A stretch of 17,723 bases of DNA from Tieghemiomyces parasiticus (Eukaryota; Kickxellomycota; Dimargaritomycetes; Dimargaritales; Dimargaritaceae): the NCBI GenBank assembly GCA_027575765.1, contig JANBPT010000969.1, forward strand, positions 1 through 17,723. The letters run 5' to 3'. Numbering within the stretch: the first letter of the stretch is position 1; each line of letters starts with the position of its first letter. Position numbers and translations under genes: made by a program. Shown one piece after another: positions 12,801 through 17,200 of the stretch. Below the pieces are notes generated by a model. That model was not told the origin of the DNA. It made no database searches and saw only the letters and a list, made by a program, of their open reading frames with translations.

Positions 12801-14210
12801 TAGAGTTTTCATAGTGGACCATAAAATACCATCGAATCCAACGGACATGACCAAGAGGTCACGCTGACCCGGCCCATAGAAGTCATTGAATGTAGGATCG
12901 ACGGATAAGGAAGCTAAACTGCCGTGCTCAACCATCACACCCTTGGGCTGGCCGGTAGTGCCCGATGTGTACACGATATAGGCTAGGTCCGTAGGCTCAG
13001 AATGGTGAGCAATGAACGGACAAGCGTTGTCTTTGGTGCTTGACATAGTCTTGGCCACATCGCTAACCAGTAGCTTGGGGCAAGTGATATTACCCAGACG
13101 ACCCTGGGTAGTATCACTTGCCAGGACCAGGGTAGCCCTGCTGTCCTCTATAATGTAGCGGATACGCTCTTCGGGGTACTCCGGGTCGATTGGCACGTAG
13201 GCGGCGCCGGACTTGAGCACGGCAAACAGGGCTATAACAAACTCGATGGACTTGGGCAGGAGGAGGGCGATACGAACCTCGGGTCGGGCACCATAGTTGC
13301 GGACGAGAGGCTGGGCCAGAGCTGAAGTGAGACGATCAAACTCGGCATATGTGACGGTGCGACCCGCGTGGTCCAGGGCGATACCTCCAGGGGTCCTAGC
13401 GGCCCATTCACTGACAAGGAGGTGCGCAGGCGTATTGACTGCATCGGGATGGCTGATGGTGCCGGCGAACCGCAATAGGCGCTGGCGCTCGGACTCGTTC
13501 ACCCAGGCTACATCAGCGATGGTCATACTAGCAAACTGCTCGCTATCCTCCACCGCATCGACTAGGGCACGGGCCACGATACAGAACTGATGAGCAAGTT
13601 CCTGTACCGCCGTCCTGACCACCCGTGACCGCGAATAAGTTATACGGATAGCCAGGCCACGGGTATCCCCTTGGCAGGAGACGACGAGGGTGGCCTGGGT
13701 CATGGCCCCTAGGGCGTTTAGGGCCTCCTGCCCAGTCTGGGCGGAGGGCTTATTATTATGCACATGAGGCTGACAGTCACCGACGACTAGAACGGTGGCC
13801 AGTTTCCCCTGGTAATCTTTCGACAGGATCCATTCACGGTGACCTGATGGGTGGTCCGGGGTGGAGTTCGATTTGCCAAAAGCCGAGGCAAGTTTGACCT
13901 CTGGACCGAGGTGCAGGGCACACACGATGAGGCCCGAAGCCATAGTCTCTAGATCGAATGGCGACTTCAGGGCTTGGCTGTGACCAAACACGGCCTGTTC
14001 GGCTCCCGCAAAGCGGGCCAGGAGGAGGGCCCAGGTCACCTTGCTGAGTGTCGCGGGCTCCAGGTCAGTACACAAAGGTATCACTACTGCCACATGGTCG
14101 TAGCCCGGCTCGGTTTGGACGGGCCTGGTAAGTGGAAGGACGGTAGTCGGGGGCGGGTTGCCTGTGCGACCGGCAGGTGCGGGGCGGCTAGGCTGACGAA
14201 GACTGGCCAT
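1..14210 (-). CDS. Multimodular nonribosomal peptide synthetase, 3' end outside the window
   Basis: A giant enzyme that activates amino acids as adenylates, holds them on phosphopantetheine carriers and joins them into a peptide without a ribosome. The frame is open from an ATG at 14210-14208 to base 3 (about 4,736 residues). Every landmark motif I located falls in this one frame, so there is no net frameshift or intron. Domain order by residue: half C 40-255, A1 263-735, T1 745-815, E1 837-1265, C2 1308-1716, A/T remnant 1727-1915, degenerate C3 1945-2340, A2 2380-2848, T2 2865-2935, E2 2954-3390, C4 3421-3845, A3 3878-4358, T3 4370-4440, C5 from about 4470. The start is the first ATG after an in-frame TAA at 14294-14292 and has a near-ideal context (ACCATGG). 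Residues 1-40 are Pro/Thr-rich. The gene is visibly GC-richer than its flank. NRPS identity is certain; the product is unknown and the gene is incomplete here. Confidence 0.97.
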   Translation of the reverse strand, partial: MASLRQPSRPAPAGRTGNPPPTTVLPLTRPVQTEPGYDHVAVVIPLCTDLEPATLSKVTWALLLARFAGAEQAVFGHSQALKSPFDLETMASGLIVCALHLGPEVKLASAFGKSNSTPDHPSGHREWILSKDYQGKLATVLVVGDCQPHVHNNKPSAQTGQEALNALGAMTQATLVVSCQGDTRGLAIRITYSRSRVVRTAVQELAHQFCIVARALVDAVEDSEQFASMTIADVAWVNESERQRLLRFAGTISHPDAVNTPAHLLVSEWAARTPGGIALDHAGRTVTYAEFDRLTSALAQPLVRNYGARPEVRIALLLPKSIEFVIALFAVLKSGAAYVPIDPEYPEERIRYIIEDSRATLVLASDTTQGRLGNITCPKLLVSDVAKTMSSTKDNACPFIAHHSEPTDLAYIVYTSGTTGQPKGVMVEHGSLASLSVDPTFNDFYGPGQRDLLVMSVGFDGILWSTMKTLCNGGTLVLPGPDLLGDLAGVHTASVTPSFLAKLRPEQFPLLRGIICGGEPCNQRLVTSWSSHCGLVNGYGPTETTVISLASVLCINDMITVGQPLRNVLAYIVDDDLHLVPVGAPGQLLIGGLGVARGYCNQPELTAQRFTANPFGPGRVYLTGDRARWLSNGHVDLLGRMDHQVKLRGYRIELEEVEATAISFSTVQLAVAAVRNDRLVLFVEPQSVDISALLDHLRSRLAKFMVPDHVAPVTQLPLTTNGKVDRRALPDLAAPIPEVPPVDSSDFTDLELRLREAWAQVLSLSVERIGATDDFFRVGGDSISAILLVSKCQQLGFRITVPLIYECRQLRALAARLTPLAKVAAEANQCQVQGPVELTPIQHRFFSQPLRNPHHFNQSFTLRVCTSVTLDQVNRALVQLVNHHDILRARFLLNDQGAWTQYIPSSEAIPDHVSLIEATMAESDYADRILKVQASLNLTDGPIMAACVIHSHDRPKHKRLFWTIHHALVDLVSWRVLIEDLQTLLTGGQLPPKTLSFQTWCSQLDDYARTLTADAWPVQSMTVDNRQLLPPPEVLDPVPTAARLSISHEFDREFTTRLLLQLAPQWRVTPRDMLLATFARAYCQALGTTQVSFVMEGHGREPWSDAMDVSRTVGWFTALYPLVLDVPLGSSVLATLHHTKEAMQQIPVRGFPYSLLRHMPGADPTERAKLLAKTPDHLDIQFNYFGRFGNAEAGGADSGAVSIEWDDRFGLHDFAPDEYVIFDINPMPLVNQDRLRLVMEYNPRVYGTQWAEQLINLWRQDLEHLAATPTASVQPLLTRFDAPLLQPTAQEFDALLADLEERDMAASDVADILPCTPMQGGLLVATLQDPSAYLVQAAVSFSGNVDLDRLQQAWVNLLQRHSVLRTVFIPTAAPRGNGLAQVVLHRAPLTWRLAEAPLPSLTDFFNANRALGFDMAQPMVRVHVSPTECPNEYLQVITMHHALVDGWSIPLLLHDLCQLYTSPEMPTRGDISSFRQVVEQVVTQKEELARVFWEEYLDGVRPTPAPMLAVEPTGDHGFALYHCPLAVSKPALLQTAQRFGVTLSTLLRATYALVLGHYLARDDLVIGFVVSGRNLDIPGIANVVGPCLNTVPVRFHLTDQPLGAWLQQLQADATRMIPYEHTSLVKVNGWGSHTSTSPLFRAIGGLENFPQASLQGGDVGMDLLQLHEFTEYPLSVNFVDEPGAVGVKCYYERMFCGEADIARLVQLISSVLSTLTGASDNATISEVSLGHSDPVPRSPGRHITADGVQIPLVTLDRYLAGKGLDSPYSVVTCDGRIVTRTAAAEAECDSLRALLLGFSLPSALVPAAIISLDSFPHLSGADDGEFIRLAEACLLVSDGEDRIVPLDSVNRWIAVTCTDLLLSVGLEAKLTEDVWTCVLAKSTLLLQLQYRISQRFGTSLSIRSIVACDNWPTLARQITPPAARLALRSDPADQTARASLVDLRTASATPYQTQVWLACELSEDPSQFHHQARLRLPDQVTQSDLKCILDRFMDTVEWLRTTVRKEEGRLLTHVLGPRHSHLKAPAATGFLALRCDELEGNSNLLVSTDLLTVAYRPEPPELIVRAHPILAPDALFNQLTYELQLAIGAKHEGRGYVISPSLTQAYAVAPNPGMSDQPARAYWEALLAEAPTDQGLPPSQPRPRVPTFHSTSVRFDLDPGVIGGLTSLVKDYQALPVPWAALVGSYLERISGAEGVMVDMLLNRGLQCEGLDSPALAHASCPVRVQGLVGASTLNDLSTALSQQLRRSLCYLTPDYDPYTALARPPAYSRWHPVRVGVHVDFAEPGIYHQSCVALWHDLIVRLDLTDRQPAMTLQYNPDLFKSTTIQRLGNNLLHYCQVARTSSRSLCLAPLVCPAEERLLLDQFGRNPGKFDPSRASSISALTLFRDSVQHSPGTMALESQIETVTYAEMDARIHHLARALQGHSVQPQERVAVIVESCPATVMTMLALWLIRAVYVPVDRNLPAERQRYMVKAAQCTHVLNLTDAEVTWTEALPGLRLLRAEIGPSPEPFAYQPYPEDLAYIIFTSGTTGQPKGVMIRHAGLTNLLLAPEATLCSAPGSRVLQVMAVGFDSFILVALSPLSTSSTLVFSDGDIPAALRRAESVLMTPSVLGSLSPTDYPNLRRITTAGEPLPAELAAKWLPYCRVQNQYGPTEITVCSHAWEVEPGRPVTIGRPITGSECFIVNRFDRLVPIGVVGEICVGGLGVSAGYVNRPDLNDAKFVSLPYSDGLVYRTGDLGRWLPSGEVESLGRRDDQVKLRGFRIELAEVRGAILGLPGVQDAHVLVHERSLVAFICPHQLDEQSIASALRRVLPAYMVPNHSLGLDRIPCTPNGKADRPALLALFTEYLRTLQRSAQGESHGQVQGDALLVLWAAVASVLGLPRDPTIGHLSFFKLGGDSISAIQVSARCRQSGYRLPVPALLKNQPLSEVATAVEPLGRMANSELTPIPYGVPFPLTSIQSWFFAQGLRNVNRFDQSFLLELTRPVSRDALETALLLLVNHHPVLRTRFSHDPEEQWSQSIPVPFTSLGHQVHEATCTEQGLSQLCSQVQQAIDIHQGRNVAAALVHLDPRADGSGPAPSLLFLTIHHLVVDLVSWSILLEDLASLLNGQVPPPPRLQFASWATELARWRQTVTATTLDPEPAVAGRPWSLLHSPASLAANVAAGEVSYTVQVPTEVSESLIQIAGDFFRLDELLLAAVCGALAIVTQSPTTTVHTESHGRHPWHDGLDLSRTVGWFTTILPITVTGPPSGDLRGYLRQVKYAKRGLPFHGLETGWSTTPLTSNPDSTPSYCPMGVVFNFLGRTTGDYALTGQGRAPWVVRHDVFGHIPTCDPEELRPHVLEVLGRQTNTGLELTVNYCPQVVPTATVAALGDELVRCLAEVATLDLTGLWVPSDFPLLEASLNDMAKIVADLPTLGLTVAEVENLYPMTPMQQGLWTATAKDPTEYLLQFAMTIDGVSDSDVLLHALEAVVARHSILRTVFLTSFSNARSNGIQVVSRRPRFGWRAVGCWSGVGVQDEEDYLRSDKALGFTPDQPLLRYCVVAYTQARLRLVTTIHHALIDGWSFGIFIQELRHFLLSGPSASLSPAVAFANYVEHIGNLDDTKARTVWGDYLRDIEQPTTLTLPKALSSPCTDTVLHIVIYDDAAHLQTLVQDHGLTVYTLLKAAWAYLLHRYTGLSDIVFGNTVSGRALDLPGVDGIVGCLINTVPCRVTIGTDMELQDFLQGINAQSQRLVAVDHCHLADLNYWVEGDLRVTDMFNTMLVYENYPNAGIDSDDHAVTFSDLKAVESAEYALTGMAQMEHGQLTAVLNWSASQFSRPYVKALGRHLRSTLCQMADILQQHSGSSSLADLDLLSPAELQHLTIDMAQPTKPIDFDICIPALFTKQAERTPDHPAVEYDDPVSGTIIWTYRELLEKSRIIARHLLSQEVQREEPVGLLIDRLPSTVAAIVGVHLAGAAFVPLDIKLPLDRLQFIARDCGIQRILYNISEVGKVKAILKISGVAADSLDVMLGTGGSELSSPKLPLVRPTNLSHIVYTSGTTGLPKGVLTEHRVLANIVQQSPEVIVIRSGMRVMQNMALTFDGCLVEILAALCNGATVVLRNDLLDTLPKVDAFMVTPSVLATLDPTKYPNLRHVMAGGEALPRPLAERWSSHCPITNMYGPTECLLSHTVQFTSGGPVTIGRPLPNTECYILDHKLRPVPVGVPGEIYVGGICVTRGYVNRPDLNSKALLPNPYTGSGYLYRTGDVGRWLLDGTVEYFARSDDQVKVRGHRVEPQEIEVVLGQCLEVSSVAVVFSSGKLYAFVCPDTITPSSLRAHAVAHLPPYMVPSAFFPLTELPRTANGKTDKRRLLDLLSSLIGQASDRAVTAPENEAQLLIVDTMAQVLNMSASQIDIHDSFLQLGGDSISAIRLSSLCRDHGIHVSIAQIFQYGTPAALAGIIDFDSSPSTTMAYQPFELVASSGVAIEDLTAEIATSLGVESGAIEDILPVSSLQQGFLVSTLKDPSAYMVQTVYDLTGPLDVAKLHQSWSQVVRSHQILRTKFLVPADQSQHAFLQVVLRDNDFEWTYHDQPLTGLDQAEHHHLATDRARGFTLTGPLLRFAIYRGPADRHLFCTTFHHALLDAWSESTVMAESLEYYHGVKAQPRPRYHEYIRHLTHIDQEGMVAFWSDNLDGVKLHPTIQFPRESNTTPTEHGEIRHPVSTSLLAIKQFCRGMGLTVNSLLRAVWALTLARYL
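891..3950 (-). other. NRPS module 3: C4 - A3 - T3
   Basis: C4 opens with NLYPMTPMQQG near residue 3426, and has HHALIDG at 3558-3564, SGRALDLPG and INTVP, so it looks active. A3 has TSGTTGLPKG from residue 4039, YGPTE, YRTGDVGRW and NGKTD at 4344-4348; its A8 motif is slightly unusual (VRGHRVEPQE). T3 carries GGDSI with Ser 4407. No epimerization domain follows, so this residue should stay L. The inferred A3 pocket residues are D-G-V-M-M-G-M-L-S-K, with no substrate recognised. A3 resembles A2 more than A1 around the substrate loop (TPSVL, then YPNLR). Confidence 0.9.
4041..7073 (-). other. NRPS module 2: A2 - T2 - E2
   Basis: A2 is complete: TSGTTGQPKG from residue 2527, YGPTEIT, YRTGDLGRW, a QVKLRGFRIE core and NGKAD at 2833-2837 with the catalytic Lys. 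T2 carries GGDSI with Ser 2900. E2 has HHLVVDLVSW from residue 3088, ESHGRHPW, RTVGWFTT and a FNFLGR motif, so this module should also give a D residue. The inferred pocket residues are D-S-L-L-T-A-Q-V-C-K, with no substrate I recognise. The nearest upstream C domain is the degenerate C3, so C2 would have to supply the condensation activity if this module extends the chain. Confidence 0.9.
7191..8378 (-). other. Degenerate condensation domain C3 (active site lost)
   Basis: The segment has the length and position of a condensation domain: it begins at TPYQTQVWL (about residue 1950) and runs into the linker before A2. The place where HHxxxDG belongs reads AHPILAP at residues 2066-2072, so the first His and the Asp-Gly are missing. 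The SGR and NTVP-type motifs are also not recognisable. Similarity is weak throughout compared with C2, C4 and C5. It is probably a structural spacer with no condensation activity. A highly divergent special-purpose C domain is a less likely alternative. Confidence 0.7.
8466..9032 (-). other. Fossil A-domain stub and degenerate carrier inside the NRPS frame
   Basis: Between C2 and the next C domain there is no adenylation core: no SGTTG, YGPTE or TGD motif. What remains resembles the C-terminal A subdomain, with SALVPAAIISLDSFPHL around residues 1803-1817. The A10-like stretch reads SGADDGE, so the catalytic Lys of NGKxD is absent. A carrier-like helix pattern follows. Aligned on the shared LQLxxRI ending, the usual GGDSL reads LAKST, with Ser 1882 kept and the GGD lost, and then PTLARQI as in normal carriers. 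The frame is still open, so this is a decayed or deleted module core rather than a sequencing break. Whether Ser 1882 is still modified cannot be told from sequence. Confidence 0.75.
9063..10289 (-). other. NRPS condensation domain C2, intact motifs
   Basis: This condensation domain follows E1 and would be expected to accept a D-configured donor (a DCL type), inferred from position. It opens with ILPCTPMQ at about residue 1312, has the complete active-site motif HHALVDG at 1440-1446, and later SGRNLDIPG and VGPCLNTVP, as in ordinary C domains. Its natural acceptor carrier would be the next one downstream, but that carrier is degenerate. C2 may therefore serve T2 instead. Confidence 0.88.
10416..14210 (-). 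other. NRPS module 1: half C - A1 - T1 - E1
   Basis: This is the starter module. Residues 40-255 resemble only the second half of a condensation domain (for example WALLLARFAG from about residue 60) and contain no HHxxxDG, so they should not condense. A1 has the core motif TSGTTGQPKG from residue 415, YGPTETT, TGD and NGKVD at 721-725 with the catalytic Lys; its usual YRTGD reads YLTGD. T1 carries GGDSI with the phosphopantetheine Ser at 782. E1 has HHALVDLVSW from residue 965, EGHGRE from 1096, RTVGWFT and FNYFGRF, the set typical of epimerization domains, so the first residue is predicted to be passed on in D form. By alignment to the GrsA Phe domain, the A1 pocket residues read D-G-W-S-I-G-G-V-I-K. 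I do not recognise a substrate for this code. Confidence 0.9.
13079..13122. repeat. Near-perfect inverted repeat inside the A1 coding sequence
   Basis: Two 19-base arms face each other across the 6-base spacer ACGACC. The inner 17 bases of the left arm are CAAGTGATATTACCCAG; the right arm matches as its reverse complement except for one base. One GG/CC pair extends each arm outward. It encodes ordinary residues between the early A-domain motifs and TSGTTG, in a region that is variable in A domains. The transcript could form a stable hairpin here. Confidence 0.85.
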
Positions 14211-14258
14211 GGTTGGAAGGTCAAGAGGCGGGTGAGTTGAGAATACACTGATTGTGCT

Positions 14259-14283
14259 GGTGGTGGTAGTGGGGGGGAGGAGG
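14259..14283 (-). promoter_or_regulatory. Pyrimidine/CCA-rich tract in the NRPS 5' leader
   Basis: On the minus strand this is an unbroken C/T/A run with CCTCC, a seven-C stretch and repeated ACC, ending about 48 bases before the ATG. Such CT-rich tracts are common near transcription starts of fungal genes. It may simply be low-complexity DNA. Confidence 0.35.
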
Positions 14284-14390
14284 CTGTTAACTTAATTTGG
14301 ACTGTCAACCGGGCTTAGGAAAGCGAGAAGCGGTCGGTGAAAGGAGCAATAACGGTAGGCAATTGGCCTGAGTGAGCGAGGTGTCCACAG

Positions 14391-14396
14391 TATATA
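14391..14396 (-). promoter_or_regulatory. TATA-like box upstream of the NRPS
   Basis: TATATA on the minus strand, about 180 bases before the NRPS ATG. The stretch between it and the ATG contains no other ATG on the minus strand, which suits a scanned leader. A CCAAT motif (minus strand, 14362-14366) lies on the gene-proximal side of the TATA, the wrong order for a classical CCAAT-TATA pair. Promoter assignment is inference. Confidence 0.45.
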
Positions 14397-14469
14397 GTGT
14401 TTCCTGGTAGGAAAGTCCGAACTGCCTCGTCATACTTGATGCCTTAGCCAGTTTTGCCGGCTTGAGGCT

Positions 14470-14500
14470 TACCAGCATTGCCACGCAGGCAACGCTGGTA
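14470..14500. promoter_or_regulatory. 12-bp dyad upstream of the NRPS promoter, candidate regulator site
   Basis: TACCAGCATTGC and its near reverse complement GCAACGCTGGTA (one mismatch) are separated by seven bases. The dyad lies about 75 bases upstream of the TATA-like box and 260-290 bases from the NRPS start. The half-site TACCAGCGT occurs again at 14916-14924. The symmetry suits a dimeric DNA-binding protein, but I cannot name one. Confidence 0.4.
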
Positions 14501-15445
14501 GGGCTGTCCATTGTCAGGAAGTCCCCCCGGTTTAAGCTGTAGAGTGTCAATGGTAGGGATTCAAGAGAACATGGCTGGTTCGTACGGATAACAATAACGG
14601 TATGACCTCTGCATACCCCTTCGTCGGCAGGGTATACACGTAATACTTCCATCCGCATCTTGCATTCCCGCTGTTTTTGTCACTGTCTGCGATACTGACG
14701 GGCACATAACAATTGATCAGCATGCCCGATCATGTCGTCATGCTGGATTCCATGTATACTTTTCACGCCCCATATGCATACCCCTGCAGCCGGTGTACAT
14801 CCCCCCTAGGAATCGTTGGAATACAAGTGCCAGTGACCTTCGTAACCTTAAACTTGCGACCAAAATGCGGCTGATGCAGGGACGTCGGAGTATGTAGTTA
14901 GGTCATGCGGGCCAGTACCAGCGTGTGATCTAAAATCCACTAAACTTGCTAGGGAAAACGCAGCACACTGGAGGCCCCTCACAAGGGCTCCGTTGCCAGG
15001 CTGTAGTGTGGTGGCCTAACAAGGGTGGCTCCAGCGCAGGCAGGAAAATGGCGCGGCATTACTTGCATTCACTTCATCGGGTTATCTCGATTGCTAACTG
15101 AATATCACAGAAAGCGATGGTATGTATCTAGATAATCACCTAAGCCGGAAATACTGTACGGCCAAATGATACGCCTTCAGCTGCAAGTGGCCATATAAAG
15201 GGCAGCACAGTAGCTCTGGTCACACTGCCTGTAGGGAAGGCCATTGACCATAGATCGCGCGGTTAATTAATATTATGTGCAATGGCAGTTTGCTTAGTTT
15301 GCTTGATGGTTCCATTTTAACCATAAATATAATATGTACACAAGCTGTTAGGCTGAACCTCAAGGCGCCTTTAGTTCTAGGCATTCATTTTACACCCGAA
15401 TTGTACTGGGCCACCTTTTAAACATTGTGATGCTGCTAATGTAGA
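14501..15445. other. Intergenic stretch, no gene recognised
   Basis: Mixed-composition DNA, less GC-rich than the NRPS, with short open frames only. A plus-strand TATAAAG occurs at about 15194-15200 and AGATAA-type GATA sites at about 15082 and 15130, but no coding region follows them and such short motifs are expected by chance. I see no tRNA, rRNA or tandem repeat. Confidence 0.5.
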
Positions 15446-15964
15446 TTAGTGAATGTGGGGGTCGTAACGGGTTTTACTAATGGTACAATGGTTTAGACAA
15501 TAAACGATGAGTAAGGCGAAGTGCAGGCGTAAAGAGTGCGATAGGACGGGAGGGTTATGAATGCCAAACGGTACGTAGAGTAGGTTAACAGATGGAGCGC
15601 GAGCTATGGAGGAGGGCGGGGGCCCGAGTTGATATAGGTTGCCAGCGGTGAAGTTTATGACTAAGTATGTGTCTCCGACGGTTACATGGAAGGTTTGGCA
15701 ACCGCTGGCGGACGGTGGCTTGGAGGGGCTGCATACTGGCGCATTTGTTAAGTGATCTTGTTGATGGGCGTTGCAAACACCATGGTCCGAAAATAAATCT
15801 GGGTAAATGGTGGTGGTAGACAGGAAAAAGGGCCGAGCATTGAGTAAGCTAGACTGTAGTATAAAATAAAGGGTCAAGCGTTTGCTGTCAATTGATTTGC
15901 AGGTGGTTAGTGAAGTACATCCATGCACCTTGCACAGACTCTGCAGTTCGCTGATCTCTGACAC
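15446..15964 (-). other. Open stretch with weak LysM-like motif; possible exon or gene remnant
   Basis: The frame is open for about 172 codons but contains no ATG (its first codon is GTG), so it is not a stand-alone gene. It would have to be an internal exon, a remnant or chance. Near residue 89 it reads CQTFHVTVGDTY, then FTAGNLYQL and later VNLLYVPF. This resembles the core of a LysM carbohydrate-binding domain (a Cys, a V-x-x-GDT core, then a hydrophobic helix and a VP ending). The second Cys and the conserved Asn-Pro of LysM are missing. No signal peptide is seen. Fungal LysM proteins bind chitin; here that role is only a guess. Confidence 0.3.
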
Positions 15965-16159
15965 TGCTTATTAACGTCTCATTAGGCCTGTGTTTGTTGG
16001 TCTTCATTAAAGGCTACCTAGAAGGAAAGATGGCAGTTTAAATCAATATATAATGAAATAATAAATGGCAATGCCAAAGGACAGCATAGATGAATAAAAA
16101 TGCTAAACAAAGGAGGTGTAGATAGTACTTTATTTTGGGTTTCTCTAACCTAAATGGGG
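15965..16159. other. AT-rich spacer, no gene recognised
   Basis: AT-rich DNA with a TATATA at about 16047 and poly-A-like runs. It borders the C-terminal end of the mariner remnant and may include decayed transposon DNA. I could not identify a clear terminal inverted repeat or TA duplication. Confidence 0.4.
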
Positions 16160-16889
16160 TAAATTTAATATAGTTGCCATCCGTCTGTACTACCTAGAAA
16201 TCTCCTTCTACCCAGCTATCATGGCAGGTTCTAAAGTCACTTGGCCAGAGCTTGGTTGGCTCTATTATTCAGGTGTTTGTGGCCACTTAGAGTGCACTGA
16301 ACTGCTTACCCCTCAGCTGCTACTTGCTATCACTGAACAGCAAGAAGTCACAGGAAGGGGCAGGTCAGGACTGTAGGAAAGGGCTGGCTGTGCCCAATTC
16401 CAGTGTTGGAAATGTAGGTCTAGGTAGCTGCAATACAATGTGGTATTAGATTATCCTGGTGAAGCCGCAGGGGGTGATGGTCCAGACTTCTACATGCTTC
16501 CGCCCAGGCCTGGGCCATGGGTTCCAGCCCATAGTTTACATAGAGTTTGGTGGAGACCTTGACATTCAGGTGGAATAGGCTATACCTGGTGAAATAAGAA
16601 AGGTTGGCATTACATTGGGTGTGGTATGGCCTTGGTGAGTCTCAGTTGGGACAGAGCCACCTTTAGGATACCACCTCTGGCAACTAGAGCCAGCAGGGGG
16701 ATCACAAAGATACACCCAAGTCCCATTGCCTGTGACAATGGAGACCAACAGGTGGTTGCTGGCTCTGTCAAACTCCTCCAGGAAATTGGTGGAAAAACTT
16801 ACTTTCTTAGGGTGCTGGTTGTTGGTAAGGATGTGGGGATTCAGCTGTGCTGATATCAGGCCCAAGTATAATACCATACCAACAGGCTA

Positions 16890-16905
16890 TTCTGCAATTG
16901 CAGAA
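16890..16905. repeat. Perfect 16-base palindrome
   Basis: TTCTGCAATTGCAGAA lies inside the mariner remnant, upstream of its surviving open piece. It is not at an element end, so it is probably incidental. Confidence 0.8.
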
Positions 16906-16954
16906 TTTATAGTTCTGAAACGGCAGACTCAGACTTTACCTTGGGATACTCTAA

Positions 16955-16977
16955 TGTGGTGGTTCTTAACCACCACA
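16955..16977. repeat. Perfect 10-bp stem, 3-base loop hairpin
   Basis: TGTGGTGGTT and AACCACCACA flank a CTT loop inside the mariner remnant. The symmetry is exact. It is not placed as a terminal repeat and no function is evident. Confidence 0.8.
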
Positions 16978-17200
16978 CTGGCTCTTGCCATATATGTAAG
17001 TGACACCAACTTAATGGTCTGTTGCATGTGGTGATCCTTCACTGGCTCCAATGCCACTATGTGACTATAGTGTACCCATTGGAAGGTGACTCACCCAGAG
17101 GGGCTGGACCTCCCACCACAATAAAAGTCATGTTCTGGCTCTTCATCTACTGGTTGGTGCAACCACAACTCAATTATTACCAATCCAATCCACTACCAAC

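Larger units (their letters stand above)
16160..17200 (-). pseudogene. Decayed mariner (DD34D) transposase
   Basis: Transposase of the Tc1/mariner superfamily, which cuts and pastes its element at TA sites; this copy is dead. From the N-terminal side: a Trp (17165) and GGRSS at 17103-17117 match the W...GRP stretch of the DNA-binding region, and a helix-turn-helix-like segment ends in ARASV. SIVTGNGTWVY at about 16710-16736 matches the first catalytic motif (TGDETW), with the Asp replaced by Asn. LHQDN at 16450-16464 matches the second (HDN). YSPDL at 16361-16375 and CDFLLF at 16335-16352 match the third, then QLRGKQF, and GNYIKF at 16161-16178 near the end. D1-D2 spacing is about 91 residues and D2-D3 about 35, as in mariner. 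The frame changes at least three times and has several stops. A 103-residue open piece survives at 16566-16877. Confidence 0.82.

Noticed and set aside
14084..14308. Minus-strand open frame overlapping the NRPS start
   Set aside because: It begins with TTG, not ATG, overlaps the NRPS in another frame, and has no family resemblance.
14305..14658. 117-codon minus-strand open frame upstream of the NRPS
   Set aside because: It covers the likely promoter, shows no recognisable domain, and is short enough to be chance.
14718..14745. CAGCATG / CATGCTG inverted repeat
   Set aside because: A seven-base stem with a 14-base loop is common by chance.
15082..15135. GATA-type sites that could suggest siderophore regulation of the NRPS
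   Set aside because: The motif is six bases, very frequent by chance, and lies over 650 bases beyond the promoter; nothing else indicates a siderophore synthetase.
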